From Saposhnikovia divaricata (Eukaryota; Streptophyta; Magnoliopsida; Apiales; Apiaceae), in NCBI GenBank assembly GCA_036435485.1, contig CM071597.1, positions 170,420,147-170,484,146 on the forward strand: a stretch of DNA of 64,000 bases. Reading direction: 5' to 3'. Within the stretch, counting starts at the first letter, position 1. Each line of letters opens with the position of its first letter. The position numbers were made by a program, and so were the translations under genes. This document shows positions 1 to 12,160 of this stretch, one piece after another. The notes below the pieces were generated by a model that saw nothing but the letters and a program-made list of their open reading frames with translations, ran no database searches and had not been told where the DNA came from.

Positions 1-2
1 TT

Positions 3-146
3 CAGACCATTTTTCCTCACGGTGCTGTTGAAATTGAAAATCCTAAAAATGGAGATATATTTAAAGTTAATGGACAAAGACTCAAACCATTTTTAGAGAT
101 ACCATTTGATCCCGAGGATGAGGTCAACCACCTCATCGACCCGTGA
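3..146 (+). CDS. Gypsy A: C-terminal end of pol polyprotein (partial)
   Basis: The window opens inside the last 47 codons of a Ty3/gypsy pol gene, ending at a TGA at 144-146. The reading frame contains HGAVEIENPKNG and FKVNGQRLKPF, the typical tail behind the integrase in non-chromovirus plant gypsy elements (Athila/Tat group). The frame is open from the window edge. About 1.8 kb of untranslated DNA follows before the LTR, which also fits the Tat/Athila layout. The remaining gag, protease, reverse transcriptase and integrase core lie to the left, outside the window. Confidence 0.85.
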   Translation, partial: QTIFPHGAVEIENPKNGDIFKVNGQRLKPFLEIPFDPEDEVNHLIDP

Positions 147-1988
147 TTCATGTAAGTTTCTTTCAGTAGGTAAATTCTCTCCTTCATCCCTTGTCAGGTA
201 TTATCATCTCATTCTCCTTTACTCATTTCTCTTGCATTTGCATACATTGAGGATAATGCATGATTTAGGTATGGGGGAGGGTTTTTTAGTGTAAATATAA
301 AATTCAGAAAATCCAAAAAAATGAAAAAATCACAAAAAGAGTTGTAGAATTGTAAATAGTAGAGTTCTAATCTTATTCTAGTCTTGTTAATTAATTGCTC
401 GTTGCTTGATGCACCCTTACATGCTATGATAATCTTGTGATCCTTTATCTTTTGATTGAGAAGTGATTTGCTAAGTTCTTGTCCACACACTTACACTAGC
501 AAGGTGAAACTATTAGACTTATTTGATTCGTGCAAGAAATTATAAGGTCATGATTAGGTGTAAGATGATTTGGTTTTCATGCTTTGAGTACAAGTAGGTG
601 CATTGAGGATACCTTTGCTTGAGATTGATTATGTTTTACCACACCAAGTGAGTTTTGAGCCTACATGCACATCTTTTGCATTTATATTCTTGTGCTTGAG
701 TGTCCACTTGTCATTTGCATTGCTAGCACTTGTTTGAGTTCTTTCTTGAAACACATGACATTGATTGATGATAAGATGATAAAGGCATTAGGAATAACCA
801 ATATTTCCAAAATATCCATACCATTCTTATGTGATCAATTAGTTACCCCTTTGATCTTAATCAAATTCTTTTGGTGACACACCACATTACTCGACTAAGA
901 CCTTTTTCTTGTACAGCCTTACGTATACTTGATCCCAATTTGTCAAAGGCCAGTAGGAACTTGAGGGAGTAATAAGGTGTGTGAAATGGGTTTACTTTTG
1001 TTCATAACTTTTAAGGAAATATATGTTTTGTTGGTTACCTTGTTAGTCGATTTTCAAGTTAAATCTAAAGGAGGATTATGGTTTCTTATAGCTCTTATAA
1101 ACAAGAAAAAAGAGAATAAAAAAATAAATAAATAAAATAAAAATAAAATAAAATAAAAATAAAATAAAATAAAATAAAAAAATATATATGAGAGCATACT
1201 TATGTTTTTTTAATCCTCCTTCATTCGACTAGTCAAGTCTTTTTGAAAATAGAAAAAATAATTGTGTGGGGAAGAAGTTTGGTGTTGTGCATGTTTTTCA
1301 TGGTGACTACTAGCTTTTGACACTTCACCTTGTTTTGGCCTTTCTTGACATACCCTGTCCCTAGCCCCATTACAACCCAAATAAAGACCTTTTGATTGTC
1401 ATCATTGATGTATGTTGTGTTTAAGTTAGAATGATACCAAGTGTCAAGTATGCTTTTGATTTTGTTGGAATTGAGTGATACACTTACCCTTGTTTTTGAG
1501 TGAATATTCTTTTGTGAGTGAAATGTGAGGTATTGCTTGTTTTGCATATGAGATCTCAAGTTTTGACTCTAAGGTGTGCTCTTGTAGACTTAGCATGGTT
1601 CCCAATAATTTTTGTACTTGACATGAACTTGTAATCACTCGTGCATGCTTCTTTAAGTAGACTATGTGAATCCTTGCACTTTCCACACCAAGACTTTGCA
1701 AATTCATTTTGATTCTTAAGTTGATGTATCATGAGAGGACATGTATGTGTGGTGTTGCATTGCCATGTAATCTTTTATACAAACTAGATGGATTTTGTGG
1801 GTACATTCACTATAGGCCCTCACGAGACCTCACTCGTCCACTAGAACTGCCTAGGGGTTTAAAGGGCTTGTTGCATATGCCAAATGCAACCGTCACACCT
1901 ACGAAAAGGAGTATAGGACTTTTTATCTAGATTTTATTTTTCTTTTTGTTTTACTCGAGGACGAGCAAAAGATAGGTATGGGGGCATT
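147..1988 (+). mobile_element. Gypsy A: 3' untranslated region and polypurine tract
   Basis: This is noncoding DNA between the pol stop and the 3' LTR. It has no long frame and holds an A-rich low-complexity block at 1104-1190 built from AAAAT/AAATA units. Its last 200 bases (GGGTACATTC at about 1799, CTCGAGGACGAGC at about 1954, then a G-rich tract ending near 1988) match the order and wording of the same region in gypsy B at 13070-13270. The G-rich stretch just before 1989 is the likely plus-strand primer site. Confidence 0.75.
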
Positions 1989-3149
1989 TCATAAGTGCAT
2001 ATTTTTATTACCTATTTATTGCTTGAACTCGTATTTTAATAAATTATTTTGTTGCATTTCAGGAAATTTGTAAATAAATAAAGAAATGGCAAAATAAAGA
2101 AATAAAGAGCAAGGAAGGGAAAAAGAGGAAGAAAAGGACCAAAAATGAAAGAAGGAAAAGAATTAGGAGCTTGGAGCAAAAGGAATATTTCAAGAAAAGT
2201 GGAAGGTGGAGATCATCCCAACACACTACATAAGTGTATGGCCAAGATCAACTCTTCAAAGCTTAAGGGGGACGAAAATAAATAGATGGCTAGGATTTCA
2301 CCACCACACACCACAAATGTATGGTGGCGATTTACCCAACACCCCCCTTAATCCTAATTCCTATCCTATAAATACCCCCTCACCCCCCTTGTATTTAGTA
2401 ACATAGATTTTAGGGTAGTTTTATTTTTTTGTTTTTCTTTAGTTTTAAATCTTGTAAACACTCTTATTATAATTAATGCAATTTTTATTTTCTTTATTTC
2501 TTGTCTTGCTCTTTCGTTATTGTTGCCTTGTTTCGTTATTTTCGTAAACCCGTTGCTAACCACTTGGGGTTGAAAGTAACGAAACTTTAATCTCTTGCTC
2601 TTAGTTGCTAATTTTTTTATGCCCCATTAAATTTCCAATTTATTGTGGGCCATTTTAATTCCAAATCATCGTCTTAGTATAATCTTAATTTCGTAGTAAA
2701 TTTCTTTATTCTCGTATTTAATTTTCAAAAAATAAAAAAAAAATTTCAAAAATATTAGTTTAACTTAATTTCCATTTCGTAAGTAAATTCTTAATTTTTG
2801 TATTTAATTTTTAATAAATGAAATAAAACAACAAAATAATACAGAGTAGTGTATAATTTTCAATTTGTTTCTTTGGCTTTTAATTCGAAGCAGCTTCTTG
2901 TTAATTTTTTTATCTTCTGTATTTCAATTCGTAAGGCACACCCCTGTTCTCTCTACAATTCACATCTCCCCTGTTCTTAAAAACCCAGTTTCACTTTCTC
3001 CTCTCCCTTTGTCTCATTCACCCTCCTTCTTCTTCTTCTTCTCTCTCTCTCTCTCTCTCTCTCTTCTTTCCCCCTTAAATTGCTTACACCACATCCCCTT
3101 TTTTTTCTCGATTAAAACCCCCATTCCCCTTCTTTTCATTGTTAATTTT
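1989..3149 (+). repeat. Gypsy A: 3' LTR, first part
   Basis: The LTR start is placed at 1989 by alignment with gypsy B, where the equivalent position reads TGATAG; here the first bases are TCATAAG, so the terminal TG is mutated to TC. A TATAAATA box lies at 2367-2374, followed by a CT-rich leader with a (CT)n run near 3041-3064. The LTR is broken at 3149/3150 by a copia element and resumes after 8109. Frames in the CT-rich part are compositional and are not called as genes. Confidence 0.7.
2367..2374 (+). promoter_or_regulatory. TATA box of gypsy A LTR promoter
   Basis: TATAAATA sits in a C-rich context about 380 bases into the LTR, the usual place for the retrotransposon promoter. No transcript evidence is available here. 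Confidence 0.5.
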
Positions 3150-4260
3150 TGATAGTGTTAGTGCCCTAGAGACAATGTAGTTGTACTTCTAGGAAAGACT
3201 ATTTTGTTACTTAATGATCATGTTCTACTGATTATTCTACATTAATTTGTTATGTCTTAATTTACTGCGATATAAGTATAAGAGGAATAAATGTCCTTGG
3301 AATATAGAACATGTATTCTATATCTTTAAGTATGTGACTTAAAAATGAGATTATATGAATAGTGTTTATACTCCTAAATATCCCTAATCGAGCATTATTA
3401 TTAAGGGACAATTATAATGCATAAAGATTAGTATGTTTATTGACAGATGACCACATCTCATTGGTCATAGGTATAGTGATACTAAAGTCAATAATATAGG
3501 TGCATGTAATATTATACATGGCACTGGATTAACCCGTTGTGAGATTCTACATGTTAATAAGGTCATTAGAAAGACTCACAGTGATAATGGTGTAATGATC
3601 CTTAGACTTGACATCATTATATTTCTATATGAGGATTAATATACTTTGACTACATTAAAAGTTAACTTTGACCGGGTGATGATAAAAGTGGAGATCGGGT
3701 ATATTATGAGTCGTATGAGAAATATGAATGATAGATCGGGTATATTACGAATTTAAGTTAAATTATTAAATTCGAAATTGGATATTTAATTAATTGAGCT
3801 GGTCTTAATTATAATTAAATAGAATTCGAATTTAATATTAAAACCAAATCAGAATGGGTTTGGAGAAGCCCAATTCAATTTAGGGTTTAGCCAAATCTCT
3901 TTTCCCTATAAATATATTATGATGTATTGTTTAGGGTTACACTTTTGCAATTCGTTTTTAGAGAAAAACGTATGAGAGGCTAGAGAGAGAGAGATAGGCA
4001 TGTTCTTCGGCTAGTACCGGCTCCGATGATCGTTGGATGATCAAGCGTTCGTGTGGACTACTTTGGCAACGTAGATCTCGATGAGGGCTGCGTGGTGATT
4101 GCTTTGGACCTCCATCTGTCATCAATTTGTAAAGCTTCTTTAAGGTAATCATCTAACTCCGAATTAAATATCATGTTTTTGCATGGATCCTGCGGTAGGG
4201 TTTCGATTTAATTGTTTTTAATTATTGCTTTCCGCTGCGTTTGATGCTCAAAACCCTTCA
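3150..4260 (+). repeat. Copia 1: 5' LTR
   Basis: The LTR runs from TGATAGTG to CCCTTCA, about 1.11 kb, with a TATAAATA box at 3907-3914. It is nearly identical to the 3' LTR at 6609-8109 except that it lacks about 390 bases near 3747. The missing part is also present in the related LTR at the right end of the window, so this copy carries a deletion. Confidence 0.9.
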
Positions 4261-4261
4261 A

Positions 4262-4273
4262 TGGCATCAGAGC
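4262..4273 (+). other. Copia 1: primer-binding site (initiator Met tRNA)
   Basis: TGGCATCAGAGC directly follows the 5' LTR. It differs by one base from the usual TGGTATCAGAGC, the complement of the plant initiator-Met tRNA 3' end that primes minus-strand synthesis in most Ty1/copia elements. Confidence 0.85.
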
Positions 4274-6106
4274 TACTTGCAAAAATGTTTTAATTCGGTT
4301 ATTTGTTACAGTTTTGATATATATATATACGAGCATGTTTAATGATTGTCATGTATGATGCGCTGATTTTGATATATATGTATAAACTGTATGTTAGTGA
4401 TGATTGAGATGATCATATGATGATTATATAATCTATATATATACTGATATATATGATTTATGTTTATTCTTGATATGGGGATTGTATACGATACGATTTC
4501 TATATACGCTGCGCAGATTTGGTGAAATCTGTGTCCAGTGTCCGAGTTTCGCAAACGATATGTGTTTTCTGACTGGAAATGAGCGTTTGAACAAAACTGA
4601 TAGCTTTGCTATCATCGACTCGTCTGTAAGGCATTTGACGCCGTTTAGTGCCTGAAAACGGCAATTTATTATTATCAGAATTTGATTCTGATTTGCTGAT
4701 TTTTGCGTTATATGATTTCTTTGATTGGATCACCTGAAATATGATATGGTTACACGTTCTTAATTGTTATATGAGCATGGTGATTGGTTATGGCCCTAAG
4801 ACCAATAGGATAGTGGTTTTGATTTTATGGTTTGGTTTCTAAATACGACTTGCATGTCGTTATTCCTTGTAATTAATAAATCTCGAATGTAACTCGAGTT
4901 CATCTTGTAAGTTTATTAGTGTAGCATGTTTTTCAATTATTCAATATAACTATTAAAGAAGACAAGAAGAACAAGGAAGCAAGGAGGCGATTCCCCACGA
5001 AGATGCAATGAAGAAGACATGCATTTAAATTGTATTTTGTTAACCACCATAGATTGACCTTGATCTTTTCATTAGCTTGAAAAGATCACATAGGATGGGC
5101 CATAATCAAACACGTTTAATTTATGCACTTTACATATATATGAATGTATGCGATACAATGTATGTGTAGAGATAAAGATGCATATTTAATTAGATTAATC
5201 ATGTATGTATTAGATACAATACCCATGCCATGCATGCTTAAACAAGATAAAATCTGTAACGACTTGAGATTTTGTAATTAAACAATAACGACTATGAGAT
5301 TTCTGTGTTTATGAAACATGGAATTAAATACGAATTTTCAGTTATTTCGATATGGGGAGATTTTGTCAAAAACGGGTCATACCTGTAAGGAAGTTGGGTA
5401 TTAAGTTAGGCCACTTGTGACTCATCCAACAACCTGGAATTCAAACCATTGATGAATATTGATTTGAAGTATTTAATTCAAGGAAAAATTCGGAATCTCT
5501 TTATGATGGGATCATGGTCGTTTTAATTAAAAACCCTTAACAAAATATTAAGTTTTAATCAGATGCTTTCCAATGAATGAACACTCATCGAATCCTAGAT
5601 CGATAAGGGGAAGGGTTGTCAGTGGCAAGGGACTCTTGTCTATCGTGGTGAGATGCGACGAATATAAACGGTTATATTCGGCCGTTGTATCATTGGGTCT
5701 AACTTAACTGATTCATTATAATAAGGTGAAAATAAACAATTATATTCAACTATTATGAACTTAGAAGCATAGAGTTTGGTTAAAAATCTATTAGATAGAT
5801 AAGATCAATCATTGTTCACCAAACTATCCAAGAATTATATATGATATAATTGACATTTGTTGTCTACCTAAATAATCATGTTTTAAGGACTACCAGTGGT
5901 TGACTTAGGACATGAAGAAATATGGATCTTGGCTTACTAGAAAGATTTATGGGATATTTTTTCCGAATTAATAGTAAGGCCTATTAATTTGATAAAAATA
6001 GTGGGAGATATATATTTTGAATATATGTATGAATAATCACTTGAACATAATTTAATAAATCCGTAGACTAATTATTTTATGCATTTTAACATTGTAGAAA
6101 TTCGAA
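4274..6106 (+). mobile_element. Copia 1: untranslated leader
   Basis: About 1.8 kb of AT-rich DNA lies between the primer site and gag. I see no frame with recognisable similarity. Long 5' leaders are common in this copia group, and packaging signals would be expected here, but none can be assigned by eye. Confidence 0.6.
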
Positions 6107-6608
6107 ATGGCAGACAACTCAAATAAACTTCTCTGTATGATCAATCCTTGAGAAGGACAAGTTGACAGGAACTAACTTCCTAGATTGGTAAAGGAATTTG
6201 AGGATTGTCCTCATGCAAGAGCGAAAGCTCTATGTCATAGATATTCCTTGCCCTGGACCTCTCTCTGAAGGTGCAACGGAGGTTCAACGAAATGCTTATC
6301 AGAAGCATTTGGATGTTGACACCGATTCACCTGTTTGATGCTTGCGACTATGAGTCCTGACCTGTAGAAACAACATGAGAATTTTGATTCTTATATGATG
6401 ATCGAGCACCTTAAATGTATGTTTGAAGGACATGCTCGTTAAGAGAGATTTGATACAAGCAAGGCCTTGTATGCGTGTAAACAGGGTGAAAGGAAGAGAA
6501 ACTGTCAAAATTATTTGGAGGATATAAAGAAACTGAATGTTGTTCAGATTTCTGATTCGGTATTTATGTTATAGAAGTCAATTTGTCTACTTCTTCATCA
6601 TGGGTATT
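6107..6608 (+). pseudogene. Copia 1: degenerate gag joined to a protease stub
   Basis: The ATG at 6107 starts MADNSNKLL, and the broken frame continues with EKDKLTGTNFLDW and RNLRIVLMQERKLYV, a standard plant copia gag N-terminus. Stops appear within the first 15 codons and again after FLDW. The last residues before the 3' LTR read STSSSWVLDT, the sequence just ahead of the catalytic Asp of copia protease. Everything between protease and LTR is deleted, so no functional product is possible. Confidence 0.75.
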
Positions 6609-8109
6609 AGATACTGTTAGTGCCCTAGAGATAATGTAGTTGTACTTCTAGGAAAGACTATTTTGTTACTTAATGATCATGTTCTATTGATTATTCTACA
6701 ATAATTTATTATGTCTTAATTTACTGCGATATAAATATAAGAGTAATTAATGTCCTTGGAATATAGAACATGTATTCTATATCTTTAAGTATGTGACTTA
6801 AAAATGAGATTATATGAATAGTTTTTATATTCCTAAATATCCCTAATCGAGCATTATTATTAAGGGACAATTATAATGCATAAAGATTAGTATGTTTATT
6901 GACAGAAGACCACATCTCATTGGTCATAGGTATAGTGATACTAAAGTCAATAATATAGGTGCATGTAATATTATACATGGCACTGGATTAACCCGTTGTG
7001 AGATTCTACATGTTAATAAGGTCATTAGAAAGACTCATAGTGATAATGGTGTAATGATCCTTAAACTTGACATCATTATATTTCTATATGAGGATTAATA
7101 TACTTTGACTACATTAAAAGTTAACTTTGATCGGGTGATGATAAAAGTGGAGATCGGGTATATTATGAGTCGTATGAGAAATATGAATGATAGATATAGG
7201 ATTTAACCCTCTTACTATTAGGAGAGATATTATTGGCCTCTTGATTGAGTGAGACTATGAAAATGCATGGCCATGCTCAAATATTGATTTGTTTTTTATA
7301 GTCTACTCATTGATCAAGGAAATCCGGATTAAACGTTGAAGAGGATGACTAATGACATGCCTCGAGTTTAATCTATAATATATGGTTAAAGGGATTATAT
7401 TACATGGAAACATTAATCACGAAAGGCTTAATTGTATCACCAATTATTATTATTACTTGGTTAGCAATGATGTATTACTAGATGCCGCTCATTGTTTATA
7501 ATTTTATTATTGGATATTAAAATTATTGCCAACATAATAATAACCTAAAGGGTTACACAATAAGAACGTTAAAAGGAGTTTTAATTTAAATTACGAATTT
7601 TAGTTAAATTATTAAATTCGAAATTGGATATTTAATTAATTGAGCTGGTCTTAATTATAATTAAATAGAATTCGAATTTAATATTAAAACCAAATCAGAA
7701 TGGGTTTGGAGAAGCCCAATTCAATTTAGGGTTTAGCCCAATCTCTCTTCCCTATAAATACATTATGATGTATTGTTTAGGGTTACACTTTTGCAATTCG
7801 TTTTTAGAGAAAACCGTATGAGAGGCTAGAGAGAGAGAGATATAGGCATGTTCTTCGGCTAGTACCGGCTCTGGTGATCGTTGGACGATCAAGCGTTCGT
7901 ATGGACTACTTTGGCAACGTAGATCTCGAAGAGGGCTGCGTGGTGATTGCTTTGGACCTCCATCTATCATCAATTTGTAAAGCTTCTTTAAGGTAATCAT
8001 CTAACTTCGAATTAAATATCATGTTTTTGCATGGATCCTGCGGTAGGGTTTCGATTTTATTGTTTTTAATTATTGCTTTCCGCTGCGTTTGTTGCCTCAA
8101 AACCCTTCA
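6609..8109 (+). repeat. Copia 1: 3' LTR
   Basis: About 1.5 kb, with a TATAAATA box at 7753-7760. It matches the 5' LTR throughout and retains the roughly 390-base block (about 7190-7590) missing there. Its first bases read AGATACTG instead of TGATAGTG, because the deletion joined protease sequence to the LTR start. It ends CCCTTCA followed by the target duplication ATTTT. Confidence 0.88.
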
Positions 8110-9205
8110 ATTTTTCTGTTATTAAAATCCATTATGCTGAATTTTAGAGTCGAGTCTTGTCACCGTTTAGATTTCTGAGTTGATTGCCGGTCCGGTTTTG
8201 TCGTGGTGTCAAGTGTAGTCGATTTTGTTGTTTTTTTTGTCCGAGTTTTACTGTATTATTGTTTACTGTTACCGAGTTCACCTGAGTAGAATTCCGAGTT
8301 GTCGAGTTGGAGTGTTGAGTCCTCTTGTTCGAGGTCTTCGAATTGCTGCCGAGTCATTGTCGAGTCATTGCTGTCGTTCCTTTGTCAAATTAAATCAAGT
8401 TCACTGCTGAGTTTTGATTTGTTGAATTTTGAGTTTTGATGCCGAGTATTTGCCACGAGTTTTGTGGTTCAAATTTGTTTTGTAAATTTGCTGTCGATAG
8501 TATGTTCCGAATGGTGTAGATTTTGAATTCTCTAGTTTGTTTGTTGTTATTTACTGGTTTTGCAGATTTTGTTTTGTCGAGTTTTAATTAAATCTGTAGT
8601 CATTTCTGAGTTCTTATTAAGTTTAGTGTTTTCCTGAGTTTTTGAGTTTTGAGTCTGTGTTGGTGAGTCTTGCTGAGTCAAAACTGAGTTGTTGTTACTG
8701 TTGGTTTTTGTGTGTGGCTAGTTAAAATTACAAAGGTATCATGCCAATTTTTTATTTTATTTTATTTTTTTTTAAAAAAAATTTCTGTAATTAAAATAAG
8801 AGAAAAAAAAAAGAAACTTCGAATTCAGAATTTTAAGAATAATTTAATTAGTTTAAAAATAGAGTAATGATTTAATTGTTTTTAAATGGTTAGAATTTGT
8901 AGAATAATTTTTAGATTAATCTTAGCATAATTTAGAATTCTTAGAATAATTTTGAATTTAGATTTAATTCGAATTTAGAATTTTTAGAATAATTCTAGAA
9001 TAATTAAGTTTTAGAATAATTTAGTTTAACAAGTTAAATAGACTTTCATTTAGTAATTAATTAGAGTAAAATCAAAATGATCCCAAATCCACTCGTTCTA
9101 GTTCGATTAAATTAAAAATAAAGGTTTGCGAAAACATTAGTCCCTGTGGAACGAATCAAAAATTTTACAACGAAACAAATTGTTCGCTTGCAATTTAAAA
9201 CGCTT
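8110..9205 (+). repeat. Gypsy A: 3' LTR, second part
   Basis: This continues the gypsy LTR after the copia insertion. It is AT-rich, with many GAGTT/GAGTC words early on and GAATTTAGAAT words later. Near its end (about 9140) it reads TCCCTGTGGAACGAATC, a wording often seen close to the 3' end of Tat/Athila LTRs. The exact end is uncertain. I place it near 9205, just where recognisable TNP2 sequence on the other strand begins. Confidence 0.55.
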
Positions 9206-9214
9206 ATTTTTTAG

Positions 9215-9730
9215 AACAACAACGTTGAAGATTCGAGAAATAAAAGACAATTGTGTGTGTTTCTCACTACCGGGGTACAATGGTTTACTTGCAGCATCCA
9301 ACAATTCGTTGAATTTTTTTGCATCAGGATTTGGTTCTTCATCCCCTACATCAACTCTCGTCTCGACATCGAACATTTCGGGCCCGGCTGCATCCATGAC
9401 CATTTGAATATAGTCTCCTCGATAATCTACTCGATTGGAAGACTCTCCAACATGGGTATCTTTGTGAACAATTCGTTCCCCGTGTGAGCTCCACACCTCA
9501 TAGTGTGGTATAAATCCCTTTCAGCACAGGTGAATCATCACTTCATCAACCTCAAGATACCTCTTGATACGACACTTTGGAAGTATACATGGACATTTAA
9601 TCTTTGCTCCATCTATACACCCGGGTTGATGAAGTGCAAAGTCAACAAATCTCGAAACCTCATCACGAAACTCTGATCATACTAAACCTTTCTCAAAGCG
9701 GTTGTACATCCAACTACGGTCCTCGCCCAT
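9215..9730 (-). pseudogene. TNP2-like CACTA transposase, N-terminal fragment
   Basis: Read on the minus strand from the ATG at 9730, the frame gives DRSWMYNRFEKG, FVDFALHQPGCIDG, KIKCPCILPKCRIKRYLE and VWSSHGERIVHK. This is the transposase-associated domain that opens plant CACTA transposases. DEEPNPDAKKFNELLDAA and LSFISRIFN follow, the usual second block. Stop codons interrupt it after GLV and after HLC. Similarity ends near 9225, where the gypsy LTR begins. It is a dead fragment of a protein that normally has over 700 residues. Confidence 0.85.
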
Positions 9731-9735
9731 TGTTA

Positions 9736-10817
9736 TGGTTGTCACGTTAGTATTTAAATAATCCGACTATTCAATAATTACGCTTGTTAAAGCATACTTG
9801 CATTAACACATAAACTCTGATCGTACTAAACCTTTCTCAATGCGGTTGTACATCTAACCTAATATTAACACATAAACTCTGATCGTAGTAATTGTTTTCT
9901 TGTTAGGCTGTAATATAAACATTTATACAATATATCCTATTAGTCTCCGGTCACTAGATGTACAACACAGTCTATTGTATGATACCTTATCTTGTTCATT
10001 TGTTTTCCAGACTCACTTGATTACTTAACTGGCCATACTGCAAGAGCATCTCTATAAAGTGTCTCATAAAATCATAAGCAGCAAACGAAATAAAAGTAGG
10101 AAGTAAGATAACATCTTAACCTCCTCGAGTTGTAAAATATAACTTTCCAATTCAAATTCTTACACTTTATACATAAGCAATACCAGTTGAAAGCTGTTAT
10201 CAAATAGATTTTATACATAAGCAACACCAGTCAGAAGTTGTTATTATAGCAAGAGTTGTTATTATACCAGTCAGATTGTATACACATACAAACTCATACA
10301 ATAATCATATATGTTAACATATATTAACAGACAAACTCATATAGTAACTTTAAAGCCTGATATTAACATATATTATCATATATGTTACAACCTAACTATC
10401 AAACACACATAGAAACATATACAAACTCGTACAATAATCATAATCCACTAATTTTACAGTTAATTAGCAAGCAAATCGGAAGTATGAAGAGCAGCAGCCT
10501 AACCTTTACAATTGGATTAAGCTTCGAATTAAGCAACTAGTGATTTGATGTGAATTGAGCAGCCTTCTATTTAATGTGAATTGAGCAGTCCAACTTCGAT
10601 TTGGGGAAACAGAGAGTGATTTGAAACGAGTAAGAAACGAGCTGCGGAGAGAGAGAGATCGATTTGGGGATGGGAATGAAACGAGCAAGAAATGAGCTAA
10701 GTAGAGAGAGATCGATTTGGGGATGGGGATGAAACGAGTAAGAAATACGATTGTAAGAAACGAATAAGTGATTTAGGTTAGATTTAGGGACTTATGTTTT
10801 TTTTAACTAAATGTGAT
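9736..10817 (-). other. CACTA leader and probable first intron with a 53-bp repeat
   Basis: No coding sequence is recognised. On the minus strand a possible splice donor AAG|GTTAGG lies near 10500, so 9736-10500 may be an intron and 10500-10800 a noncoding first exon. Between about 10624 and 10750 a unit containing GAGAGATCGATTTGGGG and AAACGAG is repeated with a 53-55-base period. The intron part is rich in ATATGTTAACATATATT words. Confidence 0.4.
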
Positions 10818-10881
10818 CAGTGACGGATTTGTGACGAAAATTATCCGTCACAGACAAATTTCCGTCACTAATCCGTCACTG
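10818..10881. repeat. Subterminal inverted repeat of the CACTA element
   Basis: Two 19-base arms, at 10818-10836 (CAGTGACGGATTTGTGACG) and 10863-10881, are reverse complements with one mismatch, separated by 26 bases that also contain CCGTCAC words. These are typical of transposase-binding subterminal repeats. Confidence 0.6.
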
Positions 10882-11039
10882 ATACAGTATAATTTTTTGA
10901 ATAGTAAAATATTATTTTTAATAATTTTAAAATAAGAAACAAATTTTCAAAACTCACAAAATATTAAATATTAAATAAAAAAATCAGATATTAAATATTT
11001 TTAATATCTAATGATTTTAGTGAGAGAAAAAAAATAAAA

Positions 11040-11580
11040 AATTACAAAATTATGTTGTGTGATTTTATAATATAAATCTCCAAAAAACACCACAATAACT
11101 AGTATTGTCCCGATTGCACAAAATAATATTTTTAAATTTTTTTTTTTCGACGATCCAACCGTACGGATGTTTATATCATATCTTTTTAGTGATATACAAA
11201 AAAATCAAAAAATCACAAGCTCATCTTGTATGATTTCATAATATAAAATCTCCAAAAAAACAAAATTAACGATCACTAGTATCGTCCCGATTGCACAAAC
11301 TAAAACTTTTGAAATCTTTTCTTGACGATCCAACCGTACGGATGTTAATATCATATCATTTTAGTGATATACAAAAAAAAATTCAAAAAATTACAAGCTC
11401 ATCTTGTATGATTTCATAATATAAATCTCCAAAAAACAATACTCGCGATAACTAGTATCGTCTCGATTACACAAAACGATATTTTTAAAATCTTTTTTCG
11501 ACGATCCAACCGTACGGATGTTAATATCTAATGATTTTAGTGATATACACAAAAAATTAAAAAATTACTAGCTTATTTGA
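11040..11580. repeat. Tandem array of a ~175-bp repeat, three copies
   Basis: The marker GACGATCCAACCGTACGGAT begins at 11149, 11324 and 11500, giving periods of 175 and 176 bases. Each unit also has ACTAGTATCGTCCCGATT, TTTTAGTGATATAC and TGTATGATTTCATAATATAA. It codes for nothing obvious. Related units recur at 37470-37990 (opposite strand, inside another CACTA) and singly at about 62040-62130. Confidence 0.8.
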
Positions 11581-11589
11581 TTTTTTTTA

Positions 11590-12160
11590 ACGGTCAAAGC
11601 AGATTTTATTTATTATTGACTTTTTGTGACAGAATATCCCGTCACAAATGCGTCACAAAATCCATCACAAGCTCAAATCCGTCACAAAATCCGTCATAGA
11701 AAGAAATATTTTAAATTTTATTTTTTATTAATTTTTGTGACGGAATATTGCCGTCACAAATCCGTCACGGAAACAAAATAGCTTTGATTTTATTTTGTAT
11801 TAATTTTTAGCACAAACTAAAATCCGTCACAAAATCCGTCATTGAAACAAAATATTTTCGAATTTTTTTATTAAGATTTTTTGTGACAGATTTTTTCCGT
11901 CACTATTTTTGTGACTGATTTTTCCGTCACAAGTCCTTCAAAAAATGTAGGGTTTTTATTTGTAGATTTTGCGACGGATTTTTCCATCACAAATCTGTCA
12001 CAATTTAGCGATGGAAAAATCCGTCACAAATCCGTCACTAATATACTTTTGTGACGGAATTGTGACAGATTTGTGCTCTGTGTCGGAAAAATCTGTCACT
12101 ATTTGTGATGAAAAAATCCGTCACAAATTTCCGTCACAAATTCCAGTTTTTCTTGTAGTA
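11590..12160. repeat. CACTA subterminal repeat array and terminal inverted repeat
   Basis: About twenty close variants of CCGTCAC / GTGACGG occur in 570 bases, in both orientations, so much of the segment could fold on itself. It ends with the terminal repeat at 12148-12160. Dense short repeats next to the terminus are the transposase-binding zone of En/Spm elements. Confidence 0.75.

Larger units (their letters stand above)
3150..8109 (+). mobile_element. Copia 1: deletion-derivative Ty1/copia element with two LTRs
   Basis: The element begins TGATAGTGTTAG and ends CCCTTCA. It is flanked by the 5-bp target duplication ATTTT (3145-3149 and 8110-8114), so it is a single insertion into the gypsy A LTR. 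The internal region is only about 2.3 kb. It keeps a primer-binding site, a long leader, a broken gag and the first residues of protease; the rest of pol and the polypurine tract are gone. It can only move, if at all, with help from a relative such as the one at 62331-64000. Confidence 0.9.
9206..12160 (-). mobile_element. CACTA element (minus strand), 5' part, truncated by gypsy A
   Basis: The right terminus at about 12148-12160 reads TTTTCTTGTAGTA, a CACTA terminal inverted repeat (CACTACAAGAAAA) with one changed base. Inside it lie dense subterminal repeats of the GTGACGGATTT type on both strands (11590-12150 and 10818-10881). On the minus strand the element continues through an untranslated leader to the start of a TNP2-like transposase. 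It stops abruptly near 9206 at the gypsy A LTR; the remainder should lie beyond the left window edge. Confidence 0.75.

Noticed and set aside
2865..3152. 95-codon plus-strand frame in a CT-rich zone
   Set aside because: It is low-complexity Ser/Leu/Phe sequence inside the gypsy LTR leader and runs to the copia insertion; no domain is seen.
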